DNA from: an uncultured Collinsella sp.
GTDB taxonomy: Bacteria > Actinomycetota > Coriobacteriia > Coriobacteriales > Coriobacteriaceae
Length of the DNA stretch: 64,000 nucleotides
Direction of reading: 5' to 3'
NCBI GenBank assembly: GCA_905209765.1
Contig: CAJLUE010000001.1
Span: forward strand, 19,917-83,916
The translations under genes were made by a program, and so were the position numbers. Numbering within the stretch: the first letter of the stretch is position 1; every line of letters starts with the position of its first letter. This document shows positions 51,579 through 61,086 of the stretch, in pieces. The notes beneath the pieces are model-generated. The model had not been told where the DNA came from, ran no database searches, and was given only the letters and a program-made list of their open reading frames with translations.

Positions 51579-52142
51579 ATGGGTCTGCTCGATTCGCTCA
51601 AGTCCACGTTCACTTCGTCGGGCGAGGCGTCCGTTCCGCCCGCAGCAAGCTTCGCCACCCGCGAAGGCGTCATCTACGCTCCCGTCAACGGCGTGCTCGT
51701 CAATCTGAGTGAGGTTCCCGACGAGACCATCGCCTCGGGCATGCTCGGCCAGGGCTATGGCATCGAGCCCATTACCGGCACCATTTACGCCCCCGCCAAC
51801 GGCCGTATCGGCGCCACCACCGTCACCAACCACTCCATCGGCATGATCACCGAGGACGGTCTTCGTGTGTTCATCCATGTTGGCCTGGGCACCGTGGAAA
51901 TGAACGGCAAGGGTTTTGCCCGCTTTGTCGAGATGGGCGATGTGGTCAAGGCCGGCCAGCCGCTCATCAGCTTCGACCGCGACGCCATTAAGGCCGCCGG
52001 CCACGAGGACATCGTGACCGTCATCGTCTCTGAGCTCGACCGCCTCAAGAGCATCGACCATGTTGGCGAGTCCGGCACGCTTATCGGTGGCAACCCGCTC
52101 GTCAAGCTTGGCGATCCGCTGCTGGTTGCCAAGACCAAGTAG
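51579..52142 (+). CDS. crr: PTS glucose-type EIIA component
   Basis: EIIA receives phosphate from HPr and passes it to EIIB; it is also often a regulator. The 187-residue protein has the two active-site histidines in TVTNHSIGMITEDG and VFIHVGLGTVEMNG, the latter being the phosphorylated one by analogy with enterobacterial Crr. The C-terminal GNPLVKLGDPLL is somewhat altered. GGAGG 7 nt before the ATG sets the start at 51579. It is a free-standing EIIA; the orphan EIIC at 11710 could be a partner, but EIIB is not seen here. Confidence 0.9.
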   Translation: MGLLDSLKSTFTSSGEASVPPAASFATREGVIYAPVNGVLVNLSEVPDETIASGMLGQGYGIEPITGTIYAPANGRIGATTVTNHSIGMITEDGLRVFIHVGLGTVEMNGKGFARFVEMGDVVKAGQPLISFDRDAIKAAGHEDIVTVIVSELDRLKSIDHVGESGTLIGGNPLVKLGDPLLVAKTK

Positions 52143-52207
52143 CCGAGCATCATCGCATAAAGGCTCAACCACCCGTGCATCTTTGCCGCATCTGTGTTGT
52201 TGTTTTT

Positions 52208-52243
52208 GCCTATGTAGAGGTTCTGAAACGTTTCTATATAGGC
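52208..52243. promoter_or_regulatory. Inverted repeat containing GAAACGTTTC, after the EIIA gene
   Basis: GCCTATGTAGA pairs with TCTATATAGGC around GGTTCTGAAACGTT; the palindrome GAAACGTTTC at 52225-52234 is off-centre. It may be a terminator stem, an operator for the acyltransferase gene at 52377, or both. Confidence 0.45.
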
Positions 52244-52376
52244 AGCTGAGCATCAACGCAGGTGCGGCTTTTGCGTAGCGAGACATCGTCCCGCGGCATG
52301 TTGTTCAACCGCACGAACCCCCTTCCTTTGTCCGCGCAGAGCGCTAGACTGCTAGGTCGACATTGGAGGAAGATCG

Positions 52377-54311
52377 ATGCAAAACACACCCACGGGCGCC
52401 GCACATGCCGCGCCTCAACGCAACCAACGCATCGTCGCGCTCGACGGGCTCCGCGCCCTCGCCATCGCCGGCGTCGTCCTATATCACCTTCGCCCCAGCC
52501 GCCTGACCGGCGGTTTTTTGGGCGTTACACTCTTCTTTACGCTGAGTGGCTATCTCGCCACCAAAAGCATTATGCGAGCCACGGCACGCGACGGATTCTC
52601 GTATCCGCGCTATATCTGCCGCCGCATTGCGCGCATGATGCCGCCGATCGTCGTGACCATCGCGTTTACCGCCGTCGCCACCTACATCGCGGCCCCGAGC
52701 CTACTCCCTAAGGTGCAGCAGGACACCCTGCCATCGGCACTCTTTTTGAGCAACTGGTTCTACATCTTCCGCAACGTCTCGTATTTCGCCGCCGCGGGAC
52801 TCCCCTCGCCGCTCACGCACCTGTGGTTCTGCGCTGTCACTATGCAGTTCTATCTGGTATGGCCGGTCATCCTTATGGCACTGTGCGGCAAAACCAGGTC
52901 GCGCAACACCGCCATCGGCATCACAATCGCATTCGCGCTTGTATCGACGGCAGCCATGGTCCTCATGTTTAATCCCACCGCCGACACATCGCGCGTCTAC
53001 TACGGAACCGACGCCCGTGCCGCCGAGCTTCTATGCGGAGCCTTAGCCGCCATCGCCGCGCCGCGTCTGCGCGAGATGCTGAGCGGTGACATCCATACCC
53101 CCGGCGCCAACAAGGGCATCTCAAAGGTCAACGCGATTTCTATCGCGTGGCTCGTTGCCGTTATAGCCGGCGCACTCATGCTGACCGGAGAGAGCGCTTG
53201 GCTCTACCGCGGCGGCTTTTTGCTGTTTGCCCTCGCCACCGGACTCCTCATCATCTGCGTGCAGAATACGGAGTGCATCGTGCGTCGTCTGTTGTCGGTC
53301 AAGCCGCTCGTCTGGCTGGGCCAGCGCTCGTTCTCGGTTTATCTGGTGCACTATCCCCTACTGCTTCTTATGAACCCCGCAACCCGCACTACCCGCATCG
53401 CCTGGTGGGAGCAGGTATTACAGCTTGTACTGATTCTTGCGGTAGCCGAGGTTTTCTATCGCCTCGTCGAACGCCCTTGGTCCCACAAGCCGGCCCAACA
53501 GGACAGCACGGCAAGAAAACACGTCCTCGCGCCCGCCATGGTGCTCCCCGCGCTTGGCGCCGCATGCGTCGCCGCACTTGCCTTCGCGCCGCTTGACTGG
53601 GCAGGCATCGCCACCGCCCGCGCCGAGCAGCTCCGTCCCGAGCTTGCCCAGAACGCGACCTCGTCCCAGGACAACGGAGTCAACGACAAGGGCGCCGAAC
53701 CCGCATCCGGTAAAGATTCCCAGCCCAACGACACCGCATCCGATGACGCCACCAAGCAAAAACCCAAAGAAGGGCCTATCGCCGAAAAGGTCCCCAAGAA
53801 CTTGGACTGGAAGAGCTTTACCTACGACGAGGCGACCGGGACCTGCGACGCCCGCGTGCTCATGATCGGCGACTCGGTCACTGCGGGCGCACAGTCCGGC
53901 ATTCAGGCGGCGCTTCCCAACGCGTACATCGACGGCGTGGTGAGCCGCCAGTTCTATGCCTTCCAGGATGTCTATGCACAGGACAGTGCCAACTACGATC
54001 CAAGCGTGGTCATCTGCGCGCTTGGCACCAACGGCCTCATCCGCGACCCCCAGCAGGTGCAGGACGTGATTAATGCCGTGGGCGGAAAGCCCATCTACTT
54101 TGTGACCGTGCGCGTGCCGCTCGAGCTGCAGGACCGCAATAACCAGATGATTCGTGACGTCTGCGCCCAAAACGACAACGCCGGCGTCATCGACTGGAAC
54201 GGTGCCTCAGAGGGCCACAGCGAATACCTCGTCGACGACGGCACACACCTCACCCAGGCGGGAATCGACACCTACGCTGCTCTCATACGCCAAGCCATCT
54301 GCGGGCACTAG
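52377..54311 (+). CDS. Membrane O-acyltransferase with C-terminal SGNH domain (OafA/OatA-like)
   Basis: This is a 644-residue protein for acylation of cell-wall or surface polysaccharide. Residues 15-370 are acyltransferase family 3, with about ten membrane helices; [20 protein letters not shown] carries the conserved Arg and His. A Ser/Asp-rich linker (about residues 420-470) leads to an outer SGNH hydrolase-like domain with [11 protein letters not shown] (Ser), GTNG (Asn) and DGTHLTQAG (Asp-His). This layout is that of peptidoglycan O-acetyltransferase OatA. GGAGGAAG supports the start. Confidence 0.9.
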   Translation: MQNTPTGAAHAAPQRNQRIVALDGLRALAIAGVVLYHLRPSRLTGGFLGVTLFFTLSGYLATKSIMRATARDGFSYPRYICRRIARMMPPIVVTIAFTAVATYIAAPSLLPKVQQDTLPSALFLSNWFYIFRNVSYFAAAGLPSPLTHLWFCAVTMQFYLVWPVILMALCGKTRSRNTAIGITIAFALVSTAAMVLMFNPTADTSRVYYGTDARAAELLCGALAAIAAPRLREMLSGDIHTPGANKGISKVNAISIAWLVAVIAGALMLTGESAWLYRGGFLLFALATGLLIICVQNTECIVRRLLSVKPLVWLGQRSFSVYLVHYPLLLLMNPATRTTRIAWWEQVLQLVLILAVAEVFYRLVERPWSHKPAQQDSTARKHVLAPAMVLPALGAACVAALAFAPLDWAGIATARAEQLRPELAQNATSSQDNGVNDKGAEPASGKDSQPNDTASDDATKQKPKEGPIAEKVPKNLDWKSFTYDEATGTCDARVLMIGDSVTAGAQSGIQAALPNAYIDGVVSRQFYAFQDVYAQDSANYDPSVVICALGTNGLIRDPQQVQDVINAVGGKPIYFVTVRVPLELQDRNNQMIRDVCAQNDNAGVIDWNGASEGHSEYLVDDGTHLTQAGIDTYAALIRQAICGH

Positions 54312-54372
54312 GCACCGCAAAATCGGCGCTTGCGCGGTGCCCACGTCACGCTCATACATCGAGCTTGACGTT

Positions 54373-54401
54373 TTGCTACGCCCCCACTCGCGGGTTAGAA
54401 T
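54373..54401 (+). promoter_or_regulatory. asnS promoter
   Basis: TTGCTA (54373-54378), 17-bp spacer, TAGAAT (54396-54401), giving a leader of about 40 nt. No T-box element fits in that space. Confidence 0.7.
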
Positions 54402-54447
54402 GGTTAACTGTTTGGAAATAATCCGTACAACCGTTATGGGAGGATAC

Positions 54448-55851
54448 GTGAACCGCACCAAAATCGCGCAGCTCTATGCCGATGCCGAGTCGCTCGGTGG
54501 CCAGACCGTCACCGTTGCCGGCTGGGTCAAGTCCGTCCGCGACATGAAGAACTTTGGCTTCGTTACGCTCAACGACGGCAGCTGCTTCCGCGACCTGCAG
54601 GTCGTCATGAACCGCGAGGCGCTCGACAACTACGACGAGATCGCCCATCAAAACGTCTCGGCCGCCCTTATCTGCAGCGGCACCGTTAAGCTGACCCCCG
54701 ATGCGCCCCAGCCCTTCGAGCTTTCTGCTACCTCCATCGAGGTCGAGGGCGTCAGCGCCCCGGATTACCCGCTGCAGAAGAAGCGTGCCACCGTCGAGTT
54801 CCTGCGCACCCAGCAGCACCTGCGCCCGCGCACCAACCTGTTCCGCGCCGTGTTCCGTATCCGCTCTGTCGCGGCTGCCGCCATCCACCGCTTCTTCCAG
54901 GAGCAGGGCTTTGTCTACGTCAACACCCCCATCATCACCACGAGTGACTGCGAGGGCGCCGGCGAGATGTTCCGCGTGACCACGCTCGACCCCAAAAACC
55001 CGCCCCTCACCGAGTCCGGCGAGGTCGACTGGAGCCAGGACTTCTTTGGCAAGCATGCGAGCCTCACCGTGTCCGGCCAGCTCAATGCCGAGAACTTTGC
55101 CATGGCCTTTGGCGACGTGTACACCTTTGGCCCCACCTTCCGCGCCGAAAACTCCAACACCACGCGCCACGCCGCCGAGTTTTGGATGATTGAGCCCGAG
55201 ATGGCATTTGCCGACCTCAACGACTACATGGATAACGCCGAGGCCATGCTCAAGTACGTCCTTAAGGACGTCATGGCCACCTGCCCCGACGAGCTCAATA
55301 TGCTCAACAAGTTTGTGGACAAGGGTCTGCTCGAGCGCCTGGACCATGTCGCTAACTCCGACTTTGCCCGCGTCACCTATACCGAGGCCGTCGAGATCCT
55401 GGAGCAGGCAGTTGCTGCGGGCCACAAGTTCGACTACCCCGTCAGCTGGGGCATCGACCTGCAGACCGAGCACGAGCGCTTCCTAACCGAGGAGCACTTT
55501 AAGCGCCCGACCTTCGTAACCGACTACCCGGCAGAGATCAAGGCCTTCTACATGCGCATGAACGACGACGGCAAGACCGTCGCCGCCGCCGACTGCCTGG
55601 TTCCCGGTATCGGCGAGATTATCGGCGGCTCCCAGCGCGAGGAGCGTCTGGATCTGCTCGAGGCCCGCATCAAGGACCTGGGTATGAATCCCGAGCAGTA
55701 CAAGTACTACCTTGACCTGCGCCGCTACGGTTCCTGCAAGCACGCCGGCTACGGTCTGGGCTTCGAGCGCTTGGTGATGTACCTCACCGGCGTGGGCAAC
55801 ATCCGCGACGTCCTGCCGCACCCGCGCACCGTAGGCAACGCCGACTTCTAA
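54448..55851 (+). CDS. asnS: Asparaginyl-tRNA synthetase
   Basis: This class IIb synthetase charges tRNA-Asn directly. The N-terminal OB-fold has [19 protein letters not shown]. Motif 2 is [19 protein letters not shown] and motif 3 is [15 protein letters not shown]. The His in TTRHAAEF and overall sequence fit AsnRS rather than AspRS. I chose GTG at 54448, 5 nt after GGGAGG, giving 467 residues, the usual length; the ATG at 54436 overlaps the ribosome binding site. A strong terminator follows. Confidence 0.95.
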   Translation: MNRTKIAQLYADAESLGGQTVTVAGWVKSVRDMKNFGFVTLNDGSCFRDLQVVMNREALDNYDEIAHQNVSAALICSGTVKLTPDAPQPFELSATSIEVEGVSAPDYPLQKKRATVEFLRTQQHLRPRTNLFRAVFRIRSVAAAAIHRFFQEQGFVYVNTPIITTSDCEGAGEMFRVTTLDPKNPPLTESGEVDWSQDFFGKHASLTVSGQLNAENFAMAFGDVYTFGPTFRAENSNTTRHAAEFWMIEPEMAFADLNDYMDNAEAMLKYVLKDVMATCPDELNMLNKFVDKGLLERLDHVANSDFARVTYTEAVEILEQAVAAGHKFDYPVSWGIDLQTEHERFLTEEHFKRPTFVTDYPAEIKAFYMRMNDDGKTVAAADCLVPGIGEIIGGSQREERLDLLEARIKDLGMNPEQYKYYLDLRRYGSCKHAGYGLGFERLVMYLTGVGNIRDVLPHPRTVGNADF

Positions 55852-55892
55852 TCGCCATAGCGCCACCAAACGCGTTCCAGTGCATCACGCCA

Positions 55893-55926
55893 GCGCCTCT
55901 CGACATCTGCCGAGAGGCGCTTTTTT
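55893..55926 (+). terminator. asnS terminator
   Basis: Perfect 10-bp stem GCGCCTCTCG/CGAGAGGCGC (55893-55902 with 55911-55920) followed by six T. Confidence 0.95.
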
Positions 55927-56102
55927 CAACAGCATCCGTCAAGCTTTTGGCAAGGTTTTGGTCAGTTAGGCAGGGTTGTTGAAAACTCGACCCGCCGTTT
56001 GCCGACGGCTACTGACCGCCCAGAGCGCCCTGCACCCCTGGGAAAGCCACGCATCCTAGGCTCCATACCGTCGCCACCCAAAACGGAAAGGACGTGGGCA
56101 CT

Positions 56103-56891
56103 ATGACCGAAGCCGTTGTTGAAAACTACGAGACCACGACCAGGGGCTCCGCCTCGATGGCAGCCTATCGCGCCGTACGCATCCTGCAGCTCTTGAGCGA
56201 GAACACCGGCGAGGACAAGGCGCTGCTTTCCGACGAGCTGGTCGAGCTCCTCGCCCATCCCGACGACCCCACCCGCATGCCCATCTCGGCGGCACGCCGC
56301 AGCATCTATACCTCGATATCTGCACTTCGTCACGCCGGATACGAAATCGACTATAAGCGCGGCGTGGGCTATCGGCTCCTCACCCGCCCGCTTGCTGACG
56401 AAGAGATCATACGGCTCCACGGCATGGTCATGCGCAACCGATCGACGCCCATAGCCATTCGAAAGAGCATGGCGCAGCACCTGGTCGCCATGGCGAGCGC
56501 CGATGTTCGCGACTATCTCGATATGCCCGAACCGGCACCGGCCGCCAACGACGCACCCGTCAAGACAACGCGTCCGTACGCCAAGCGTATCGACACGTGC
56601 GAACTCGTCGAACAGGCCATCGACCATGGAACAACTGTCAGCTTTGATATCTCAAACGTCCTGACCCGAGGCGAAATCGAGGTGGTGCGGATGACGGTCC
56701 GGCCCTTTGCCATCAGGCAACGCGATGGCGTCTCGTATCTGCTGGGAACGGTCTACGACACCCGAGGCGCCGACGACACCCTGCGCACCGTTGAGGTCAG
56801 CCGCATGAGAAACGTCAGCACGCGTTTGCTCGACGGCAAGAAACTCTTTGCCGCGCTAGACGAAGAAGACAGCCCCGCGCCCGCAGCGTAA
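56103..56891 (+). CDS. WYL-domain-like transcriptional regulator
   Basis: The 262-residue protein has an N-terminal winged-helix-like region (residues about 20-95: RILQLLSENTGEDKALLSDE, ISAARRSIYTSISALRHAGY, VGYRLLTRPL). The C-terminal part has strands like a WYL sensor (RMTVRPFAIRQRDGVSYLLG, then TVEVSRMRNV). That order is known from regulators that bind nucleic acid or small ligands. ATG 56103 is 10 nt after AAAGGA. It stands between asnS and an ABC transporter operon and might control the latter; there is no direct evidence. Confidence 0.7.
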   Translation: MTEAVVENYETTTRGSASMAAYRAVRILQLLSENTGEDKALLSDELVELLAHPDDPTRMPISAARRSIYTSISALRHAGYEIDYKRGVGYRLLTRPLADEEIIRLHGMVMRNRSTPIAIRKSMAQHLVAMASADVRDYLDMPEPAPAANDAPVKTTRPYAKRIDTCELVEQAIDHGTTVSFDISNVLTRGEIEVVRMTVRPFAIRQRDGVSYLLGTVYDTRGADDTLRTVEVSRMRNVSTRLLDGKKLFAALDEEDSPAPAA

Positions 56892-56960
56892 GCCCCGTTA
56901 CCGTCCGTCGTTCCTCAGCACCGCCCATCCAGTTCAGTATTAAAAAACCCGCCAGGTTAT

Positions 56961-56990
56961 TGTAAAAACGGACATCGGCGTTACTATAGT
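56961..56990 (+). promoter_or_regulatory. Candidate promoter of the ABC transporter operon
   Basis: TATAGT at 56985-56990 is a good -10; TGTAAA 18 bp upstream is a weak -35. It lies 60 bp before the lipoprotein start. Confidence 0.45.
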
Positions 56991-57050
56991 CCCACTTGCA
57001 CTTTTTCCTAGTGCAGTGTTTCCAGCCATTTTTATACTGGGGGTAATGAT

Positions 57051-58031
57051 ATGAAGGACATCACCATCAGCCGCAGGAGCCTTCTTGTCTCCGCTGGCCT
57101 GCTCGCGCTCGCTCCGCTCGCCGGATGCGGCGGCAACTCTGGTTCCGGCTCCGCTGCCGCCGGTTCCGACTACACCATCGGCGTTCTGCAGCTCACCGAG
57201 CACTCCGCGCTCGATGCCGCCAACGACGGCTTCGTCAAGGCCATCAAGAAGAGCGGCCTCAAGGTCAAGATCGACCAGAAGAACGCCCAGAACGACCAGT
57301 CCACGTGTAAGTCCATTGCCGACAAGTTCGTAGGCGACGGCGTCAACCTGATCTATGCCATCGCTACGCCCGCCGCGCAGGCTGCCGCCGGCGCCACCGC
57401 CGATATCCCCATCGTTGGCTGCGCCATCACCGACTACGCCGCTTCCGGCCTGGTCCAGGACAACGACAAACCCGGCACCAACGTCACGGGCGCTTCCGAC
57501 CTCACCCCGGTCGCCGAGCAGCTCGAGATGATGCAGAAGGTCCTGCCCGACGTTAAGAGGGTCGGCCTGCTCTACTGCACCGCCGAATCCAACTCCGACG
57601 TCCAGATCAAGGCCGCCAAGAAGGAGCTCGACAAGCTGGGCCTCGAGTACACCGACTTCACCGTCTCGAGCTCCAACGAGATTCAGTCCGTTGTCGAGTC
57701 TGCCGTGGGCAAGGTCGACGCGCTGTACTCCCCCACCGACAACACCATCGCCGCGGGTGCTTCGCAGGTCGGCCAGATCTGCAAGGAGAACAAGCTCCCC
57801 TTCGTGACCGGCGAGGAGGGCATGTGCAAGGCCGGCGGCGTGTTCACCCTCTCCATCAACTACGAGGACCTGGGCTACGCCGCGGGCGAGATGGCCGTCA
57901 AGATCTTGAAGGGCGAGGCCAAGCCCGAGGATATGCCTATCAAACACCTCTCGAGCAAGGACCTGGTCGTCGTCAAGAACGACGAGATGGCCGAGGCCCT
58001 GGGCATCGACCTCTCCGCTCTGGACGCATAG
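57051..58031 (+). CDS. ABC transporter substrate-binding lipoprotein (TrpX/ABC_sub_bind type)
   Basis: This 326-residue lipoprotein delivers a small molecule to the permease. A signal peptide with the lipobox LAPLAGCGG puts the anchor at Cys25. The mature protein starts YTIGVLQLTEHSALDAANDG and has DIPIVGCAITDYAASGLV and TGEEGMCKAGGVFTLSINYE, typical of the periplasmic-type ABC_sub_bind family. Related systems import tryptophan or tyrosine in streptococci and clostridia, so an aromatic amino acid is a reasonable guess. The permease and ATPase genes follow on the same strand. Confidence 0.87.
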   Translation: MKDITISRRSLLVSAGLLALAPLAGCGGNSGSGSAAAGSDYTIGVLQLTEHSALDAANDGFVKAIKKSGLKVKIDQKNAQNDQSTCKSIADKFVGDGVNLIYAIATPAAQAAAGATADIPIVGCAITDYAASGLVQDNDKPGTNVTGASDLTPVAEQLEMMQKVLPDVKRVGLLYCTAESNSDVQIKAAKKELDKLGLEYTDFTVSSSNEIQSVVESAVGKVDALYSPTDNTIAAGASQVGQICKENKLPFVTGEEGMCKAGGVFTLSINYEDLGYAAGEMAVKILKGEAKPEDMPIKHLSSKDLVVVKNDEMAEALGIDLSALDA

Positions 58032-58102
58032 CGTCATGCGTGGCGATGTGCCTAGGGGCCATACTCGAGCCGTTGCCGTGCTATTCAATATCTGAGCCAC
58101 AG

Positions 58103-58131
58103 GGGCGGACGCCAAAGACCGGCGTTCGCCC
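58103..58131 (+). terminator. Hairpin between binding protein and permease genes
   Basis: GGGCGGACGCC (58103-58113) pairs with GGCGTTCGCCC (58121-58131). No T-run follows. Such hairpins between binding protein and permease genes often limit read-through or protect the upstream mRNA. Confidence 0.55.
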
Positions 58132-58235
58132 TGCTTGTTACGGATGAGACAAAACATCCGGCCGCAGCTCTTTTATGCATTGTTACCGCTATTATGGAAA
58201 ATCACGTGTCCACCCTATCCTAGGAGGTATGAAGC

Positions 58236-59159
58236 ATGCTCATTGCATTGCAGGGCGCCGTTTCGCAGGGCGTCCTCTGGGGCATCATGGTGCTCGGCGT
58301 GTTTATCACGTTCCGCCTGCTCGACATCCCCGATATGACCTGCGACGGCAGCTTTGCCCTCGGCGGCTGTGTTTGCGCCGTGCTCATCGTCAACAATAAC
58401 GTCGACCCCTTGCTCGCCGTGCTGGCCGGCATGTGCGCCGGTGCCATCGCCGGCGCCGTCACGGGCATCTTGACCACCGTCTTTGAGATTCCCGCAATCC
58501 TCGCCGGAATCCTTACGCAGATCAGTCTGTGGTCCATCAATCTGCGCATCATGGGCAAATCCAACACACCCATCCTTGCCAAGGGCACCATCTTCTCGTC
58601 TGTCAGCAACATGACGGGCCTGCCGCAGTCCACCGTTGCCATTATCCTGGGCATTGCGCTGGCCGTGGCCATCGTCGCCATCCTGTACTGGTTCTTTGGC
58701 ACCGAGATCGGCTCGGCGCTGCGTGCCACCGGCAACAACGAGTACATGATCCGCGCCCTGGGCGTTAACACCAGCACCACCAAGATGATCGCCCTCGTGC
58801 TCTCCAACGCCCTCATCGGCCTTGCCGGCGCGCTCATCTGCCAGAGCCAGAAGTATGCCGATATCGGTATGGGCACCGGCGCCATCGTCATCGGCCTTGC
58901 CGCTATCGTCATCGGCGAGGTGCTCGGCCGCCTGCTGCCCGGCGGTCTGACGCAGTTCTCCGTCCGCCTGGCCTCTGCCGTCTTTGGCTCCGTGGTCTAC
59001 TTCCTCATCCGCGCCATCGTGCTGCAGCTGGGTATGGATGCCAACGACATGAAGCTGCTCTCCGCCGTGATCGTTGCCGTGGCCCTGTGCGTGCCCGTGG
59101 TTTGGGAGCGCTACAAGCTCCGCAGCTCCTATACGAGGGGAGATGAGGCAGATGCTTAA
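58236..59159 (+). CDS. ABC transporter permease
   Basis: This is a 307-residue membrane protein with eight or nine hydrophobic segments, starting LIALQGAVSQGVLWGIMVLGVF. LDIPDMTCDGSFALGGCV and GTEIGSALRATGNNEYMIRA are typical of the permease that pairs with ABC_sub_bind proteins, related to the branched-chain amino acid and nucleoside permeases. AGGAGG lies 9 nt before the ATG. Its end overlaps the ATPase gene by 8 bp, so synthesis is probably coupled. Confidence 0.88.
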   Translation: MLIALQGAVSQGVLWGIMVLGVFITFRLLDIPDMTCDGSFALGGCVCAVLIVNNNVDPLLAVLAGMCAGAIAGAVTGILTTVFEIPAILAGILTQISLWSINLRIMGKSNTPILAKGTIFSSVSNMTGLPQSTVAIILGIALAVAIVAILYWFFGTEIGSALRATGNNEYMIRALGVNTSTTKMIALVLSNALIGLAGALICQSQKYADIGMGTGAIVIGLAAIVIGEVLGRLLPGGLTQFSVRLASAVFGSVVYFLIRAIVLQLGMDANDMKLLSAVIVAVALCVPVVWERYKLRSSYTRGDEADA

Positions 59160-59946
59160 GCTCTCGCACGTCAAAAAAACCTTTAACAAGGGCACCGTTA
59201 CCGAGAAGCGCGCGCTCACCGGCGTCGACCTTACCCTTAACGATGGCGACTTTGTGACCGTGATCGGCGGCAACGGCGCCGGCAAGTCCACGCTGCTCAA
59301 CATGATTGCCGGCGTGTATCCGCTCGATTCGGGCGTTATCGAGCTCGACGGCACCGACATCTCGCGTCTGAGCGAGTCTCAGCGCGCCAAGTACCTGGGC
59401 CGTGTGTTCCAGGACCCCATGCGCGGCACCGCAGCCGACATGCAGATTGCCGAAAACCTAGCCCTCGCCAAGCGTCGCGGTCAGCGTCGCGGTCTTTCGT
59501 GGGGCGTCACCAAGGCCGAGAAGGACGAGTACGTTGAGCTGCTCAAGCGCTTGGACCTCGGTCTGGACACGCGCCTCAACGCCAAGGTCGGCCTGCTCTC
59601 GGGCGGCCAGCGCCAGGCACTCACCCTGCTGATGGCCACGCTCACCAAGCCGCGCCTGCTGCTGCTCGACGAGCACACAGCGGCCCTCGACCCCAAGACG
59701 GCATCGAAGGTGCTCAACCTGACCGAGGAGATCGTCGACGAGAACCACCTGACTACGCTCATGGTCACGCACAACATGAACGACGCCATCCGTCTGGGCA
59801 ACCGTCTGATCATGATGCACGAGGGTCACGTGATTTACGACGTGGCGGGCGATGAGAAGAAGTCACTCACCGTGGCCGACCTGCTGCAGAAGTTCGAGGA
59901 GGTCTCGGGCGGCGAGCTCGCCAACGACCGCATGCTGCTGAGCTAA
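59152..59946 (+). CDS. ABC transporter ATP-binding protein
   Basis: The 264-residue ATPase energises the transporter. Walker A is GGNGAGKSTLLN, the signature LLSGGQRQAL and Walker B LLLLDEHTAALDP, followed by the switch His in VTHNMNDAI. The start could be ATG 59152 (MLKLSHVKKTF) or ATG 59143 three codons upstream. The TAA stop merges with a GGGACAG-loop hairpin. Confidence 0.93.
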   Translation: MLKLSHVKKTFNKGTVTEKRALTGVDLTLNDGDFVTVIGGNGAGKSTLLNMIAGVYPLDSGVIELDGTDISRLSESQRAKYLGRVFQDPMRGTAADMQIAENLALAKRRGQRRGLSWGVTKAEKDEYVELLKRLDLGLDTRLNAKVGLLSGGQRQALTLLMATLTKPRLLLLDEHTAALDPKTASKVLNLTEEIVDENHLTTLMVTHNMNDAIRLGNRLIMMHEGHVIYDVAGDEKKSLTVADLLQKFEEVSGGELANDRMLLS

Positions 59947-60043
59947 AACCTGCCAAAAAGGGACAGGTATATTTTGGCAGGTTTTATCTGCGCAAACGTC
60001 AAAACCGCCGCAAAGGGACAGGCACCTTTGCGGCGGTTTTCGC
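59944..60043. repeat. Tandem GGGACAG-loop hairpins after the ABC operon
   Basis: The first (59944-59998) starts with the stop codon TAA and is the third copy of the 54-nt subtype. The second (60003-60043) has stem AAAACCGCCGCAAA/TTTGCGGCGGTTTT and loop GGGACAGGCACC. Both end in TTTT and could terminate the transcript. Confidence 0.88.
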
Positions 60044-60130
60044 ATATTATGTCGATAATCCAGCGTCAGCAGGGACCACTGGTCAAGAACTAAGGAAACT
60101 GCCTTGAGAAGATCTCTTCCCCGCCGTGCA

Positions 60131-60198
60131 AACCATGATACCCACCAAGAAGCCCGTCCGAATTTGATCGGACAGGCTTCTTGGTGGGTATCATGGTT
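60131..60198. repeat. Palindrome directly upstream of the mscS gene
   Basis: Perfect 24-bp arms (60131-60154 and 60175-60198), then one mismatch, then a further 6-bp stem GTCCGA/TCGGAC with loop ATTTGA. It ends 26 bp before the ATG and just before the ribosome binding site, so if transcribed it would hold the mRNA leader in a stable hairpin. Confidence 0.9.
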
Positions 60199-60224
60199 GA
60201 ACGATCATGAGGAGGTTTCCCTAC

Positions 60225-60992
60225 ATGGAATTGTTTGAGCCAATTCTTCATTTCTTTGCACAACGATGGGTCCACAACATCATCTGGGCAGGTATCTTGG
60301 CCATCGGCACCGCCGTTGCCGCCAAGGTCGCGTCCAAGACCCTACGCCACCTGCTTAACCGCGACGATAACCCACTCCCTTCATCCAGCATTTTCATCAA
60401 CATCGCGCGCGCCGTCATATGGACAATCGGCGGCAGCTTTATCCTCGACAACTGCTTTGGCATTAACGCAAACGCCCTCGTCGCCGCTCTTGGCGTCGGC
60501 GGCATCGCCATCTCGCTCGGCTTTCAGGACACGCTTTCAAACCTCATCGGCGGCATGCAGGTGACGTTTATGGGCATTATCAAACCCGGCGACAATATCG
60601 AGGTCGGCGGCGTGTCGGGCGTGGTCCAAGATATCACCTGGCGCCATACGACCATCGAGGACGCCTGCGGGCAGACCATCATCGTCCCCAATTCAAACAT
60701 CTCCAAGAACACGCTCGTGCATTTGATGCCCTTTGGACGCGTGGCCGTCCCCGTCGCGGTCAAGGACACGTCCAAGTGGGTTTCACTGGATGCGTTGGCA
60801 GATGAGCTTACCGACGCCACCAAGGCCGCGGTGCTTCCCATCTCTGGCTTTGACAAGGAGCCGTACGTGCTCTTTAGCGAGATCGGCGACTTTGGCATCA
60901 AGGGCAAGATCATCTTTATCGTCAGCGACGATAGCACCACCTTCACGGCGGCCGACGCCTGCATCCGCGCCATCGCCCCCATCATCGCCTAA
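60225..60992 (+). CDS. Small-conductance mechanosensitive channel, MscS family
   Basis: The channel releases solutes on osmotic downshock. The 255-residue protein has two or three membrane helices. The pore helix region NALVAALGVGGIAISLGFQD leads into the beta domain start LSNLIGGMQVTFMGIIKPGD, then VVQDITWRHTTIEDACGQTI and IVPNSNISKNTLVH. It lacks extra N-terminal helices, so it is of the YbdG/MscS short type. AGGAGG before ATG 60225 favours this start over the ATG at 60207. The TAA stop begins another hairpin repeat. Confidence 0.92.
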   Translation: MELFEPILHFFAQRWVHNIIWAGILAIGTAVAAKVASKTLRHLLNRDDNPLPSSSIFINIARAVIWTIGGSFILDNCFGINANALVAALGVGGIAISLGFQDTLSNLIGGMQVTFMGIIKPGDNIEVGGVSGVVQDITWRHTTIEDACGQTIIVPNSNISKNTLVHLMPFGRVAVPVAVKDTSKWVSLDALADELTDATKAAVLPISGFDKEPYVLFSEIGDFGIKGKIIFIVSDDSTTFTAADACIRAIAPIIA

Positions 60993-61030
60993 AACCACCA
61001 CAAAGGGGACAGGCACCTTCGTGGTGGTTT
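60990..61030. repeat. GGGACAG-loop hairpin at the mscS stop
   Basis: It starts with the stop codon (TAAAACCACCACAAAGGGG), has loop GGGGACAGGCACC and ends CGTGGTGGTTT. It probably also terminates the mscS transcript. Confidence 0.85.
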
Positions 61031-61086
61031 CGCATCGTGGTACCATGGTTTATATCGTTGTTTAAACGACTAAGGGAGTAGACACC

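Noticed and set aside
51333..52286. Upstream extension of the hydrolase frame to 617 codons.
   Set aside because: The extension is antisense to the EIIA gene; the hydrolase has a good ribosome binding site and family start at 51332.
54154..54447. Longer N-terminus for asnS.
   Set aside because: It overlaps the end of the acyltransferase gene and the asnS promoter; the GTG at 54448 has the proper ribosome binding site and gives the normal length.
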